A stretch of 64,000 nucleotides of DNA from Gnetum montanum (GCA_015680685.1 MNCI01009196.1:293186-357185), one strand, 5' to 3'. Shown: positions 34,482 to 46,568, counted from the stretch's first letter. Notes: a model not told the origin generated them from the sequence alone. Numbers and translations are program-made.

Positions 34482-37395
34482 TCACCAAAAGTACTGCATG
34501 TCCTCAGAAGGCTTCCAGTGGCGTTTTCGCTGGTTGATGAACCAATTGTTGATCTGCTTCTGGTCCAGCCCTGTACTCTCTGCCAAGGTCGCCTTGTCCA
34601 ATTCCTGCACAAAACCGCCAACACAACTCCAAAATGAATCTGAAACTGAATAATGTATAATACTTTTAAATTAAAGCATTCTATATGGTGCAAATTTTGA
34701 AAGATTAGTCAGTAGTAGTTATGGCTAGCTCAAAACTCTGACAGAAGATGAGCAGAATTTTTGGCCATCATTGAAGTTCTGGTAAAGTGCCTGTTTCTCA
34801 ACTACTTGGGTTACAGCCTCTGTGCACACTGCAAAAAGTTAACGCTTTTGCTTATCATGCACTGATCCATGAATCCCTTACAAAATTAGCATGGAGCCTC
34901 CCGGTAATGGCCGTTATAAATGTCTGCGTAAACCAGAGACTAAGAAGAGAAGTACATCAATTTGTCTCTGAAATGTTTCATTACCGAAGGGTAAGGCCAG
35001 CTATAATGTGCCTCCCACCAGTCCAGCAGCTGCTCGCGTGCCTCTTTGGGGAGCTTCCCTTTTTTCTTTTTCTTGAGAAATTCCTGCTTCAGAGTGCTGA
35101 AGTAGCCGATGTATTTGCGCAGAAGCTGCTCTTTCAGTTCCCTGTCATGGGCAGCGCTGTGATCATGAACACCATCTGTTACCTCCTGCTGCTGCTGATG
35201 CTGATGCTCCGATTCTTCTCGGCTGAATTCCTCCTCTGATGATTGTTGGCCGCTTCCGTCGTCAACCTCTTTTTCCTCCCACTGACCTGCCCTCATGGAA
35301 AGAAAAACAGAAACAGAAACAAAATTCCACAGCATTAGCCTAATTATCGCCCACATCTAGTAAAAGCAAACCGCATAGATTTTGTTCCATGCACTGATTC
35401 TGCATGCACACTTCACTGGGTATTAAATCCATGTCAAAGTGCCTAAATTAACGGCAATCGAATCCACGCTACGGGAAGGGTTTGTTTTCATTTATGGTGC
35501 AGCAGAGCAGAGCCTAATGACGTCGTGTTTGCAGTAGAGATAGAAAAGCCTGTCAAGGGAACTTGGGTTTTGAATCAAAACTTTTGATTGTCTATTTCTC
35601 TTGTAGAGAAGTACCATTGTTGCAGGTATTGGGTCCTACAAATCACTAGATAGATTCGAGCAGTTTGGACTAACTAGTTCGTCGTTTTCAACAGGACTGA
35701 CGGGACTGTACACATTTTCTGCCTCTCTGCCTCTGCCTCTGTCTCCTCCTGTGCTTCTGTTCTCATCGCATTCATCAGGAATCTTGGGACCAAATTTCCA
35801 TACCGGCATTTGCAGTCGGGCAGTGCTACTCTACCAATCAAAGAAAAGTCGCTCCAGTAGAACACTGAAACGGGAAGAAAGAAAATAGGTTGGTAGACTG
35901 CACTGCAACTCCACCGAAATTTCATGATGAGATGAAGCCGCTGCATTGAGTAACTGGATCGTTGGCTTGCTACAAGATGAACTTCTTACATTTCAGCCAC
36001 TTAATCTTTTCTTCTTCAGATATACACAAAATATCGAAGGTTGTTGGAGCAAAAAGTCTCAAGGGCACCCCCTTGTTACATCATCCTTAGCAATACTACT
36101 ATTATCATTATTTCTTTCACAGTACTAGTGGGGATTATTCCAGTTCGTTTAATAGTTTGTAACAAATTTGGTTGATTTCTTCCGAATGATGGTGCAACTT
36201 TGGCCTCACAAACAAGTCCAGAGCGTCTACGAACTTCATAAAATTTCAGTCTCAGTCCCATAAAATTAGACATAGTTTGTTTCTAAGAAATTAAAACATA
36301 GCGTTATACAAACGGTTCATAACGGAAAAAGAGATGGTTACAGACTTACAGTACAGTATTTGTAAAAATCGCAGGTTTACCTGAAGTAACCCCAGAGTTT
36401 ATGCCTTCTAAGTTCAGACTACGCAACTGTCCCTCCATCCTGTGAAGAAACTCCATTGCTTCTCCGTATGGATTGCTCAGCTGGTTGTGGAGCTCTTCAA
36501 GTAGTTGACTAAAAGCATCCTGACATAATTAACCTTCTCGTTAAAAGTTCAGAGATTCAGAAGTCCAATCTTTAACGAAAATTATCAAGATGCTGTACTC
36601 AGGAAAACATGAGGCCACTGCAACAAAATTGAGCCATAAAATCACCATAAATTGATCAAGCTCCGGATCCATGCCCAGCTCAACAGAAGCTACATGTCTT
36701 CCATGTTGCTCAGTGAAGTCTTGCAGGAGAGAGGCCACCTCAGAAGGAGCCCCGATCTGTCCAAAAACACACAAGATACGCTAAAAAAAAACAGGGATCC
36801 CAATCTTGAAAAAACCAAAATCAACGAAGAAACAAAAGAAAAATTTCACCTTCTGACAGTCCATGTAAGCGGACAGCAGCCGAGGGTAACGAGGGTGCGC
36901 GGCAATTCTGGTTTTCAGTGCATCGACAGAGACCTCGTGGCTGCTATTTGGATTATTGTTATTGTTGCTGCTGCTGCTGTTGTTGTTATTGCTGCAACAG
37001 ACCGAAACCGAAGCCGAAGCCGAAGCCGAAGCCGAAGCAGAAGCAGAAGCAGAAGCGCATTCAGGAAAACCAAGAGCAGTCGTAATCCTCGCAGATTCAG
37101 CAGCAACAGCTGCTCTGTGCTCCCGCGGACGATGATAATGATTAAATCTCAGCCCTGATGATAGCGACGACTCCACAACAGATACACCGACAGTAGCAGC
37201 AGCCTCCGCCTCGGCTCTTGTTGCAGTTGCAGTTGCAGATACAGATGCAGATGCAGGTGTAGGTGCAACAAATCCTTTAAATCCTACAACATGAGCAGCA
37301 GCACAGTCCTGCTGTTTCGAAGCCAGGATTCCCCAGTTCCCATATTCTCCAGCGAAAGAGCAGCTGCCCCCGGAGCTCACGTTCATGTCTCCCAT
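34482..37395 (-). CDS. Class I KNOX homeobox transcription factor
   Basis: A TALE homeodomain protein of the KNOTTED1/STM class; in other plants these nuclear factors keep shoot meristem cells undifferentiated and act with BELL partners. Five exons, all introns GT-AG: exon 1 37395-36850, 2 36756-36646, 3 36519-36381, 4 35286-34985, 5 34604-34482; introns 93, 126, 1094 and 380 bp. Product about 406 residues. Residues 1-145 are low-complexity (Ala/Ser/Thr/Asn runs). KNOX1 is about 155-200 ([20 protein letters not shown]), KNOX2 about 210-255 ([18 protein letters not shown]), ELK about 310-330 ([20 protein letters not shown]) and the homeodomain about 333-395, with the TALE PYP loop and [16 protein letters not shown]. 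The ELK and homeodomain sequence is class I, not class II. A second ATG is three codons downstream of the first. The C-terminus stops three residues after DMQ, shorter than many class I proteins. No stop or frameshift in any exon, so it is probably functional. Confidence 0.96.
36951..37055 (-). repeat. Trinucleotide and hexanucleotide repeats in KNOX exon 1
   Basis: About nine hexamers of GCTTCG/GCTTCT type (37001-37055) encode an (Ala-Ser)n run. The adjacent CTG/TTG-type repeats (36951-36990, plus strand) encode Ser and Asn runs. This lies in the poorly conserved N-terminal part before KNOX1. Length is a multiple of three, so the frame is kept. Confidence 0.9.
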
Positions 37396-37415
37396 GTTCG
37401 TATATACTTACGAAC
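37396..37415 (-). promoter_or_regulatory. Perfect hairpin touching the KNOX start codon
   Basis: On the minus strand GTTCGTA-AGTATA-TACGAAC forms a 7-bp stem with a 6-nt loop; the last base of the stem is immediately followed by the ATG. It could slow scanning ribosomes and favour the second ATG three codons on. Effect inferred. Confidence 0.5.
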
Positions 37416-38140
37416 CCTAATTTCTGCTGCAAGAAACGCAGCAGAGCAGCGAAAATAATGCAAAACAGAAAAGGCAAGACCCACAACTTATGCAGCAGCA
37501 CCAAATTTATAATTCATGCTGCCGAACTCCCCGGAATCCCTTAAAAATAAGCTGTCCAGTTGCAGCTTTCGCTTCAAATCCACGGCTGAATCCGCTGGCA
37601 GAAGCAGCAAATTACAGCAAAAGCATGCAGTCTCAGTCTGTATCTCACATGAATATCATCAGATCAGCCTGAAAATACTACACCTTGGGGATATCCGGCA
37701 CAACACTCCAGAGCTGCCTCTCTCACCCATCAAACAGAGATGCAGCTGCAGAATCGTGCCAGAAAATCCAGAATCGTTACAGGCTTCATACAGAAACTAT
37801 ACAAACATCCATTCACACACTCAATCTTTCTCTCTCTTTCTCTCTCTCTATTTCTTTGTTTTTCGCTCTCGTGTTGTGTCGTGTTCATACGTTTCCACAG
37901 AACCAAATGCCTTGCGAAGCACGCTCTGGAGGAGTCTGGATGGATCTCTGTCTCTCTCTCTCCCACAATCTTTTCAATCTCTGCAAGCCTAACCACTGCA
38001 GAGGTACACATGCAAAAAATCTCTCTCTTTCTCTCTCTCAAACACACAAAAATCGAAATCTACATCATCAACCCAGAACCCACATCAGCTCCTGCAGACG
38101 TTTTTCTGTTTTCTCTCTTGTCTTGAGGAAGGCTTAAGAT
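37416..38140 (-). promoter_or_regulatory. KNOX 5' leader/proximal promoter with GA repeats
   Basis: Three clusters of (GA)n on the sense strand: near 38018-38040, 37947-37968 and 37824-37852 (seen as CT runs on plus). GAGA tracts in 5' regions are binding sites for BBR/BPC proteins, known regulators of class I KNOX genes in Arabidopsis. The transcription start is not evident. If it lies upstream of 38047, the leader carries an upstream ORF (38047-37730, 105 codons). Confidence 0.55.
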
Positions 38141-39587
38141 GTTTAATGGCCACTGGCTGTGTTCTTCCGTCTACAGAATTGCAACAGTAATGGGTTAGCT
38201 ACGGAGTTGGCTGTAGCAGCGTAGCTGAAAATGCATGTGACTGAAAGCGAGGCCAAGTCGGCAAACCGTCAGTGGTTTCTGCAATTGTTCTTCTTTTATT
38301 TTTGCTTTGCCGGCGGCTCGGCTGCGGCTTCCTCTCTGTGTCACGCACAATAGACGATGCAGATTTCCGTCATCTTGTCATGTTCATCAGGTTGATTGAT
38401 GTCGCCCAGACACTAAAAAAATATTCCGAAATTTCAGGGTTTATTTGGTGACACTTTACCTGTGTTTTACGTGTGTTTTTCATGTTTATGTTCAAATGAC
38501 TTTTGAAAACGTCAAATGTACCTGCTTAATAGGTTTGTATGTAATATGATAAATAAGACAGATACTAACATTCCTATTGTCAGAGTATCTATGATTTTAC
38601 TAACGGCAAATGGTTCGTACAGAAAAATGGCGTAAAACTATGTAGTATGGATAGAAAGTTTTAAAAGCCTTCGAATAACTTATTTTATTTCAAAGGATTA
38701 TTACCCCAAGCTAGACAGTGTTCATCCTACTAAGCAAGTCCCTCAAAGGGTTGGTAGATAAGCAAAAGCCTAATTCTTTTAAGTGGTAAGCTAGAACCCA
38801 AGTACTTGAGAAAAAGTAAGTGGGTAATAATAAATTTAATATTTCATTCTTAATAATGATATTTTCAAAACTCATAGCATATATGTTTCTACACCCCAAT
38901 ATATTTCTAAAATGTAATAAAATTTTCTATTGCATTCAAGGTTATATATTTCTACCATGCAACATATTTGCAACATTGGAATTTCAGAATTTAATAATGA
39001 CAAACATATACATTTCTTACCTAAAACATAGTATCTAGGCTAATTCCATACAACTTATTAAAAGGTAAATCATATAGTTCAAGATATATAGGTTTAGTGC
39101 ATAAAATATAGTATTTTTAAAAGTGTATCTAGTAATTTTATACATTTTCTTGAAAGAATAAAAACAATATACATTCATATAACAATCTATATCTAGATAT
39201 ATGATAAAATTTCAAGTTACAGCCAAGGTTGTAAAGTAGTAGTGAGGATACTCATGTCATGAAAGGAAGCTTGTGATGAGTTAGCTATTTCTATTTAAAA
39301 AGTGGGAGCAGTGGAGCAACCTTGTAGAAGGAGATTCTTATAGTAGTTCACATCTACCTTGCTCTCATAGTTTTTAGTAAATTGCTAAATATTTACAGCT
39401 ACCCTATTGTGTCGATGGTATTTCCTTGTTTAAATAAAATAAAATATCAAAAGTTTCTTTGTCCAAAAAATAAAATTTTTGTTTTAGATTATTTTAGCTT
39501 TTAACGTACCATCATTTTGGAGTGATGTTAAGCTTAAAATGGTTCAATTCATCTGCAGTCCCCTCCCAAGACCTTACCTTGCTAGAA
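38141..39587. other. KNOX upstream intergenic region
   Basis: No coding domain or known element. 38141-38400 has higher GC and looks low-copy like the KNOX locus; beyond about 38450 it becomes AT-rich. Probably distal promoter. Confidence 0.4.
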
Positions 39588-40380
39588 TGATCATTGAGCA
39601 TCTAGGTAACTATCCTTTATTTCAATTTTTCTAGACCAATGATGGCCTCTTTGTGCCTAATAAATAAGGGAGGTGCCTTTTCTTGGATTTGCTCTTGACA
39701 AATGATCTTTGAGCCTATGGGTGACAATCCTTTATTTTAGCTTTTCTCAACTACTAATTTCTTCCTTGTGCCTAATATGTAGACTAGGTACTTTTTCTTA
39801 GGTTTTCTCTTGACAAGATTGATCATTGAGCCTATTGACAATCCTTTATTTTAACTTTTTTAAATGGCAAATGGCCTCCTTGGGCCTCATACGTAGGGGA
39901 TGTCCTTTTCCTTGGGTTTGTTTTTATTAAAATGATCATTGGGCCTCTTGGTGACAATCTTTTATTTGAACTTTCTTAAACTGTAAATGGTCTCCTTTGT
40001 GCCTACTAGGTAAAGGAGGTACCTTACCTTTTCTTGGGTTTAGTCTTGATAAAATGATGTTAGATTTACTCTTGACAAGATGATCATTGAGCCTTCAAAT
40101 GAGAATCCTTTATTTTAACTTTTCTAAACAGCAAATGGCATCCCTATATACATAGGGAATGTACCCTTTTTGGGTTTGCTATCATTGAGCTTATGAGTGA
40201 CCATCCTTTATTTTAAATATTCTCGGATGCTAATGGCCTAATAGGTAGGGGAGGTACCTTTTCTTGGATTTGCTCTTGCGAGAATGATCCTGTGGGAGAC
40301 AATCCTTTATTTTGAATACTTGAGTGAGGCAGATACCTTTCCTTGGGTTTGCTAGATTGAATGAATGCGTGCAAGAATTA
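39588..40380. repeat. Degenerate ~115-bp minisatellite, about seven copies
   Basis: The motif 'gatcattgagcc' recurs at about 39588, 39704, 39821, 39934, 40082, 40181 and 40285. Each is followed by 'aatcctttattttaactttt', a 'aatggcctccttgtgcctaa' part and 'aggtaccttttcttggg'. Copies differ by substitutions and small indels; the fourth-to-fifth interval contains an extra partial copy. Confidence 0.85.
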
Positions 40381-41040
40381 TAAAGATGACGATGGTTATG
40401 GTGGATCCTTGCAGTGCACTTGGTCTGGTTCCAAACCGGACCAGTGGCCCATTTGAGTTGACTACTTGGTTCCGTTCTGTAGGTCTGTTAGCATTGAGCT
40501 TTCACTCATAAGCTTTCAATGTCATGGCCTCAGTCGGCCACAATAACCACAAATTGCCGGCTTTGGATTGGATTGGGCAGCTCAGCTGCCTCAGCTCCGC
40601 GTTTTGCTCCATGGATTCTCCACAAACATGTACTTTTTTGGGTGTCTTTTCTGGGTCTCTGTGGACACAACTTGTTACTCCTCCCCCTGTGCCAAACTTT
40701 GTTCTTGTTCATAGGATTAGACTTCATCCATGTACATGTACGGCTTCCCAGTCCTGTAGCTTACACAGTTTACACTACCCCATTAACCATCTGTGGTTTT
40801 CGTTTTCATGTAGTTTGGTTTTTGATGCGTGCCTTGCCTTGCCTTGCCTTTCGTTTTGTTTCCTGAAAAAACCTGAACCTGATTCTTCTTTATCTCCTCG
40901 CCTTGGAATGCCCGCAGACGTCGCACTGTGATTTTGTAAGGAGGATCTGCTCTGCGTGCGTCTCTCTCTCTTTTGCCTTGCCATGGTAGCTTTGCTCCCA
41001 TTTCAAATTGGTATCACTTCAGGGTCCCATCAAGAGCGTT
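40381..41040. other. Low-copy, GC-richer island
   Basis: Base composition resembles the KNOX locus more than the surrounding repeats. Contains a (CCTTG)n microsatellite near 40833-40850 and a CT run near 40965-40973. Two overlapping plus-strand open frames (40519-40866, 40524-40931) show no recognisable domain and overlap in different frames, so I do not call a gene. It may be a distal regulatory region or an unrecognised exon. Confidence 0.35.
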
Positions 41041-43029
41041 GGAAGAAACAAGACTTATCATGTTGAATCATCGCTCACTGACACACCAGTGTTAACTGTT
41101 AACAATGAAACTGAAACTCTATTGATATATTCTGAACATGGTGTCTGTTTTTTATTTTTTATTTACCCAAAAAATACGCTAAAAATTTTAGGTGACCCTG
41201 TCTTATAGTGTATGAATGTCTCCGTACCAAATTGTCAGCAAAGTTTCTTTGCAATTAGAAGTAATATTTTTTTTTTTGAAAGATGGAACATATTTGGGAA
41301 CAATTTATTTACTTTTAAGAGTAATTTATGTGACAATTATGATATGAATGATATTTCTTGTAAAATTTGTAATAAAGTAATTTTCTTAAAAAATTTATGA
41401 TTTAAGCAAATAATTTTTACAATACTTTAACTTATATATAAAAATAAATTATTATTTATATTCATATGTTTATTTTAATAATAATTTATTCTACTTTTTC
41501 AGGAATAATAGTAAAAATGGAAATAAAACTTTAAATAAGAAAAGGAGTATCTCGAAGCTAAAACATAAATTTTGGGTTTCAATTAAATAACGATATTTAA
41601 AATTTCAAGCTTCAAAAAACTTAAACTTTCTTGCATCTACCAACCCTTACTTAGCGAGAGAGAGAGAGCATTGAGGCTCTAAAGCAATACCTCTTACAAC
41701 GTAGTAAAATGCAAGCCAGTGTCAAAAAAAAAATATAATTATAACATAGTTTTGCTCTGCACTTTCTCGGTTTCTACTTTTTAGTGTGCGAAGCTGTCGT
41801 TGTGGCATTGTGCATTGAAAAGGATTGATCGGGAAAGACTATGCTTTGATGGATGAAAGATGAACAACCAAAGCTCTGAGACGCTTAAGCAGAGGAGGAG
41901 CTGGTTCTGACGTGTGGTGGGTGGGGCTTCACACACAGAATCTTGGGTACAAGAATTGAGTTGCTTCTAGCTGCTGCTGCGATGATGAATCATGAATGAA
42001 TGCCAGGTACTCTTGAATGTTACCATTATAGGGAAAGGTAAAGTAGAAAAAATAAGACCGACCACATTAGAAAATTTAAGGTCTCAAATTTGTGAGTTCC
42101 CATGATGATAGTTGCTACTAGTTTGCTCAGCTACGGAACAGATGCAAAGAGATTTTTTGGGCCCTAAAATACCAGCAGTAGTGTTGTGCCTGCAATTCAG
42201 CCAAATGGTTAGTTGCCACTTGCCGTTGTCATAATTTTGTTATAATTATTGTTACAGTGAAAGAATGGGGTTGGCTTTGACAAGACAGCACATGGAGCTG
42301 AATGAACATTGCACTGAAGACCACCCTCCGTGATTTGTACCTGCCTTCCAATAATCAATGATGTTGTGACTGTTGGCAGGTACTTTTGGTATCTAAGGAG
42401 ATGCTTATGGAGAGACTTTGGTAGCTAGTAACTATCTGTCCAACACACAGCAAATCTGAGACCATTCAGATGCTGCTAAACACCTGTTAGAAACTCATCA
42501 GACCGTTCACACGGCTCCACCACATGGTCAGTGAACTGAAGCTTTGTATTAAATTAAACTTTTTTTTTTCGTTTATGAGTAGAAAGAAGGTTGCATTATA
42601 TTATATTAAATAGGTTAAAATCTAAGTTTGTACATGGCCAACATTTAATAGTCTTATTAAGAGAAAACATTGATTATGGATTTGGTAATGAAAGGTGGTT
42701 TAACTTATTACTTATTATCTTGTTAAGCAATAGGTTATTGATTTGAGTCACACTTGAAGCATCATTATATTTCTTTATAATTTTTCTAAATCATTGTGTT
42801 AGCTATTCCTTATTAATTATGGATTTAAAAAATATTAAAAAGATAGACCCTAGAAGATGTTGACAAGATTTGCTAAGAGACAATGTCAGGGATATTAACA
42901 AAACTAATACCAATCCTACAAAACTATAACATGTCAAAACCTACACAATCAATCCAAGTATTTTTACTAAAATTTAAATAGTAAAGCTAAGCTATTGTCT
43001 TTAAAAATTCTCTTAATCCATATTTTGCA
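41041..43029. other. Intergenic, nothing recognised
   Basis: AT-rich with homopolymer runs and a short (GA)n near 41654-41668. No domain or element ends seen. A weak RNA polymerase III box-like string near 42725 was judged too poor to call. Confidence 0.4.
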
Positions 43030-43049
43030 CATCAACTTTACCCATAGAG

Positions 43050-43165
43050 GTACACCCCAAGATATACAGTCCAATTAGAACTTTATAAACCTCAACATTG
43101 TCTAGTGGAATCAAACCTATGATTTGAAGCTTCCAAATCAAGTGTCTTACCACTAGGCTAATAAC
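43050..43165 (-). mobile_element. tRNA-derived SINE, copy 1
   Basis: On the minus strand: box A TAGCCTAGTGGT (43160-43149), box B GGTTTGATTCC (43117-43107), 31 bases between them, then a non-tRNA part ending CTTGGGGTGTAC (43061-43050). The box spacing and sequences fit an internal RNA polymerase III promoter of a tRNA-derived SINE. Two further copies in the window share the 3' part, which shows that this is a dispersed family and not a single tRNA relic. Confidence 0.75.
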
Positions 43166-43299
43166 TCATTGTGCAAAATACATTGATACCAATAAATCCT
43201 AAACACAGTAAATATATCCAACATTTGTGTAACTTAAATAGTTTTTTTATATAGTTCCCTAGAACTAATTGTGATAGCTTGAATACTTCATATAAAGAT

Positions 43300-45638
43300 T
43301 GACTAAAGATTTGTTATTTTCTTCTAAAAAAATGTATTCCATAACATTTTAATAATACATGCTACTCATCTTCTATTAGTTGGTTTAAACAAAATCAACA
43401 TTTTTTGTCTTCATGTTGCTCATTGTTATATCTTTGAGTTTCGACTAGGAGATGGTGTGATTCCATCCTTGCTCCACTCTACTAGTTAATGGCCTCATGA
43501 ATACTAAAACTGTTAAATATAGATAGTTCATTTCATCATGATTGCCACCTCTAATATTATGCTAGTAAAATTAAATTTTTTTTTTTGGGATGTTGTCTTT
43601 GTATCTTATGTTGCCATTTCTCTACAACTTTTGTTGCAACAAGTTTCCAAGTTGACTCTAAAGTTATTATTACATAAATATCATCAATACCTCATTTTTA
43701 TAACCATAATCGTTTCACCCTTGTTATTGAGATTTTTAAATATCTCCTAAGATCTTATTTCTACTTTTATTATTTAATAGACTCTTGTGAATTAATACAT
43801 TACTTCAACATCCAATGGTAAAAAAATTAGCTTCTAATAAAACTATTGCTTATGGAGCTTGAGTTTTCACCTTGAATTCATTCCATGGTTCCTTATCAAG
43901 ACTTGGGCCCCACACCACACATCCATAAAGCAGTGCACTTTGTGTAATTATTTGAAAAAGATATTTTTATAAAGCACTTTCTCCAAAAAATGATTTGTAG
44001 CAATTAAAGGACAAAAGGAATGCCTAGCAAAATTATAAACATAAAAGGTTGAACCAAACTCCAAAGAAAATTAGAAAGCTCAAAAGGAATATCTCCAAGC
44101 TTGGATCCCATAGCATGGGTTTTGTTGCAATTAATAGCTTACCTAGAGGCTTTATAGTAAACTTGGATATAATGAAAGTTAGTATTTAAGTTAATTTTAG
44201 TATTGTTGATAATAAAACACTATCATATGTAGTGTCTACTAATAATTTGGTGTTGAACATTAAGTAGAGATAAACCTTTGATCTTATCTTGAAAGAGATA
44301 GTGCTTTAAATTATACCCAAAAACTTTAGCAACAAGAATAAAAAGATAAGGAGCAATAGGACAACCTACCTTACTAATTTTTGAAAGACAATAATTGGAG
44401 AATAACTCTTGTTAATGCATATCTTAGCACTAGTAGAAGAAAATAACATTTGAACTTGTAACATAGCCAATATAAAAGGCCACTCCATCTTATCATAAGC
44501 ATTTGCATAATCTAATTTAAGAAGAAATATATCTTGATTAGTATCCATGGCCAAAGTTATGGGCTTAGTAGGTATGAAAACATTATCCAAAATAAATCTA
44601 CTTGGAACAAAATGTATTTTTTCTTCTTTAACTAATTGAGACAAATACCTTCAAACTTTTAAAGCAAGAGTGTTAGCATAATCTTATAACTAACATTAGA
44701 TAAAGTGATAGGCTGGCAATTAGTGACTTAAAATTTATTGCATAACTTCAAAATCCGTTTTATCAAATCTTGATAAATTATTGGACCAATAGAACCTTTA
44801 GAAAGAGATTTTTTATACATGTTAGAAAATCAATAGTAATATCATCCTAAAATTCTTGATAACATTGACAAGGTAGATCTTTTGGACCATGGCATTTGCC
44901 ATTAGTCATAAAGAAAAGAGCTTCTTTAAAATTTTGCAAACTTAACATGTCATCCTTTCCCAAAATGAAGTAAGGGTAAGTAGGAATCACAGGGAAACAA
45001 AAATCTAGAGCCTCTTTATCAATATCTTTATGAAGTAAACACATTCGAATAATTATTAAAGAAATCATTTAAAATATTTATAAAAGTATAGATAATTTCA
45101 TCATTAACATGAATCTCATCTATTTGATAACTTATTTTAGAATGTTTTAAAAACTTGAAAAATTCTTTTGAAACTATATCTCTTATTTTTAATCATGATA
45201 AACAATACTTGAGTAAATCACTATGAGTCTTATGGTTTTAAAAATTATTTTGCTGTTATTGAAGGCTTGCAAGTTATTATTGAATACTTTAATTATGATG
45301 GGTGTGAGACAAATATTTTGTAAGTTGATAAATTTTTTACCTAGTTTCAAAAGTAACAACTCAAAACTTTTTGTTTAAGCATTTACTAAATTGTCTTAAG
45401 AATTTCTCAATGTAAATAATGGCACTTTCTCGCTATTTAATGAAACTAGCAAAATGCATTAATCCTAAAACCAAGTTTCAAACATAAAAAAATGACATTT
45501 AAAAATTTTTTCTACCTTGAAAAGTAGTATTAGCAATAAAATCCTTAAAGGGAATATTCACATGGCCTATAATTTGAATTGAGAACTTCATAGGTGGGTG
45601 ATCTAAAAGAGTGCATTTTGAATTAATAAACTATGTTG
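43300..45638 (-). mobile_element. LINE, RT and C-terminal part, decayed
   Basis: Minus strand. Pre-RT/RT start 45068-44847 (FKEALFFMTNGKCHGPKDLP, CQCYQEF). RT core 44644-44366 (FVPSRFILDNVFIPTKPITL, LLKLDYANAYDKMEWPFILA). The C-terminal part near 43990-43880 has ALLYGCVVWGPSLDKEPWNE, typical of plant LINEs. Downstream limit uncertain. Interrupted at 45639 by a solo LTR; the endonuclease part lies on the other side. Confidence 0.75.
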
Positions 45639-45643
45639 ATACT
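45639..45643. repeat. Target site duplication of the solo LTR, left
   Basis: ATACT, identical to 46569-46573. Confidence 0.85.
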
Positions 45644-46568
45644 TGACAAGCGGCTAGGTACCCCTATGCCCAACCATATGAATCACGAGCATTCACGCGC
45701 GACTCGGTCGAAATCCGTAGACTGTAAGCACTTAACATACACCAGACTTCTAACGAGTGAAACCTTGGGTTAGAACGGTCATTGTCATCCTAATCTCACT
45801 TGTGAAGTTCTGTTACGTTGGTTAAGTGAGCCTGAGGCTAATGATTTTTATATCTTTTTAATTATCTTTTTCGGTGACTAATTGAAGTATGGAAGGTAAA
45901 GAATAAACTATAATCTAATCTCTAAGTATCCTAGTTTATATGCTAACTACTCCTAGCATAAGCATCTGGTTCCATCTTCTGAGCACGTTCTGAGCATTTC
46001 CTAACACTACTTGGCTACCAGACGTTAAGCGTCACTAGGCTTACCAAGTGTTTGGATTACGTTCGAGATGGTCGTACTTATGGCTTTAACGAACTATGAA
46101 TGAACAATAATGATTGAAATTATAATAATGAAAACATAAATAATCAACAAGTAACTAATAAAGCATCAACAAGTAATTAATAAAGCATAAACATTTTAAA
46201 CTATTAAATGCATAAAACAACTAAGTCCAAATGTTGCAAGGTATGCTTGAACAGTTTGTCTTTATTGCTGTCACGCCAATGGGCTCACATACATCAACGC
46301 TCGAATAAAGATCCAATCACTTTTCTTACACCTGCTATAGGTACTTTGAAAATATTCTATCTCTTGCAGGGACAAACTACAAGAGCTTCGCTACCACTAC
46401 TCAAAAAGATGCCTAAATGAGGCGGAAGGCCCTCATATTTATAGATCCGGGAAAGGTGGCTGCGTAAAAGGGGCCACGTCGATGTAGGGTGGCTACGTCG
46501 ACGGGCCCGCGTCGACGTGGCCCCGTATACGCAGCCCAGTCAACACATTGACTTTTGACACTTCATCA
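45644..46568 (-). repeat. Solo LTR of the Athila-like family
   Basis: A 925-bp LTR, minus orientation: begins TGATGAAGTG (46568) and ends TTGTCA (45644). Flanked by perfect ATACT duplications and with no internal element sequence on either side, so it is a solo LTR made by LTR-LTR recombination. It keeps many CpGs; the U3 repeat cluster (46440-46560) reads as intact 'cgtcgacg' and 'ggccccg' units, unlike the decayed older copies. It inserted in the LINE. Confidence 0.88.

Noticed and set aside
34787-35239. 150-codon plus-strand frame
   Set aside because: Antisense to KNOX exon 4 and its flanking introns; no domain.
36652-37158. 168-codon plus-strand frame with an Arg-Ser run
   Set aside because: Antisense to KNOX exons 1 and 2; the Arg-Ser run is the reverse of the Ala-Ser codon repeat.
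37516-38137. Three overlapping plus-strand frames of 128-158 codons
   Set aside because: They lie opposite the KNOX leader, overlap in different frames and are dominated by CT-repeat translation (Ser/Leu/Phe runs).
40519-40931. Two overlapping frames of 115 and 135 codons
   Set aside because: No recognisable domain, and two frames are open over the same bases; kept only as a low-copy island.
42690-42790. Possible fourth SINE or tRNA-like sequence near 42725
   Set aside because: Only a weak box B-like string; no box A and no shared 3' end.
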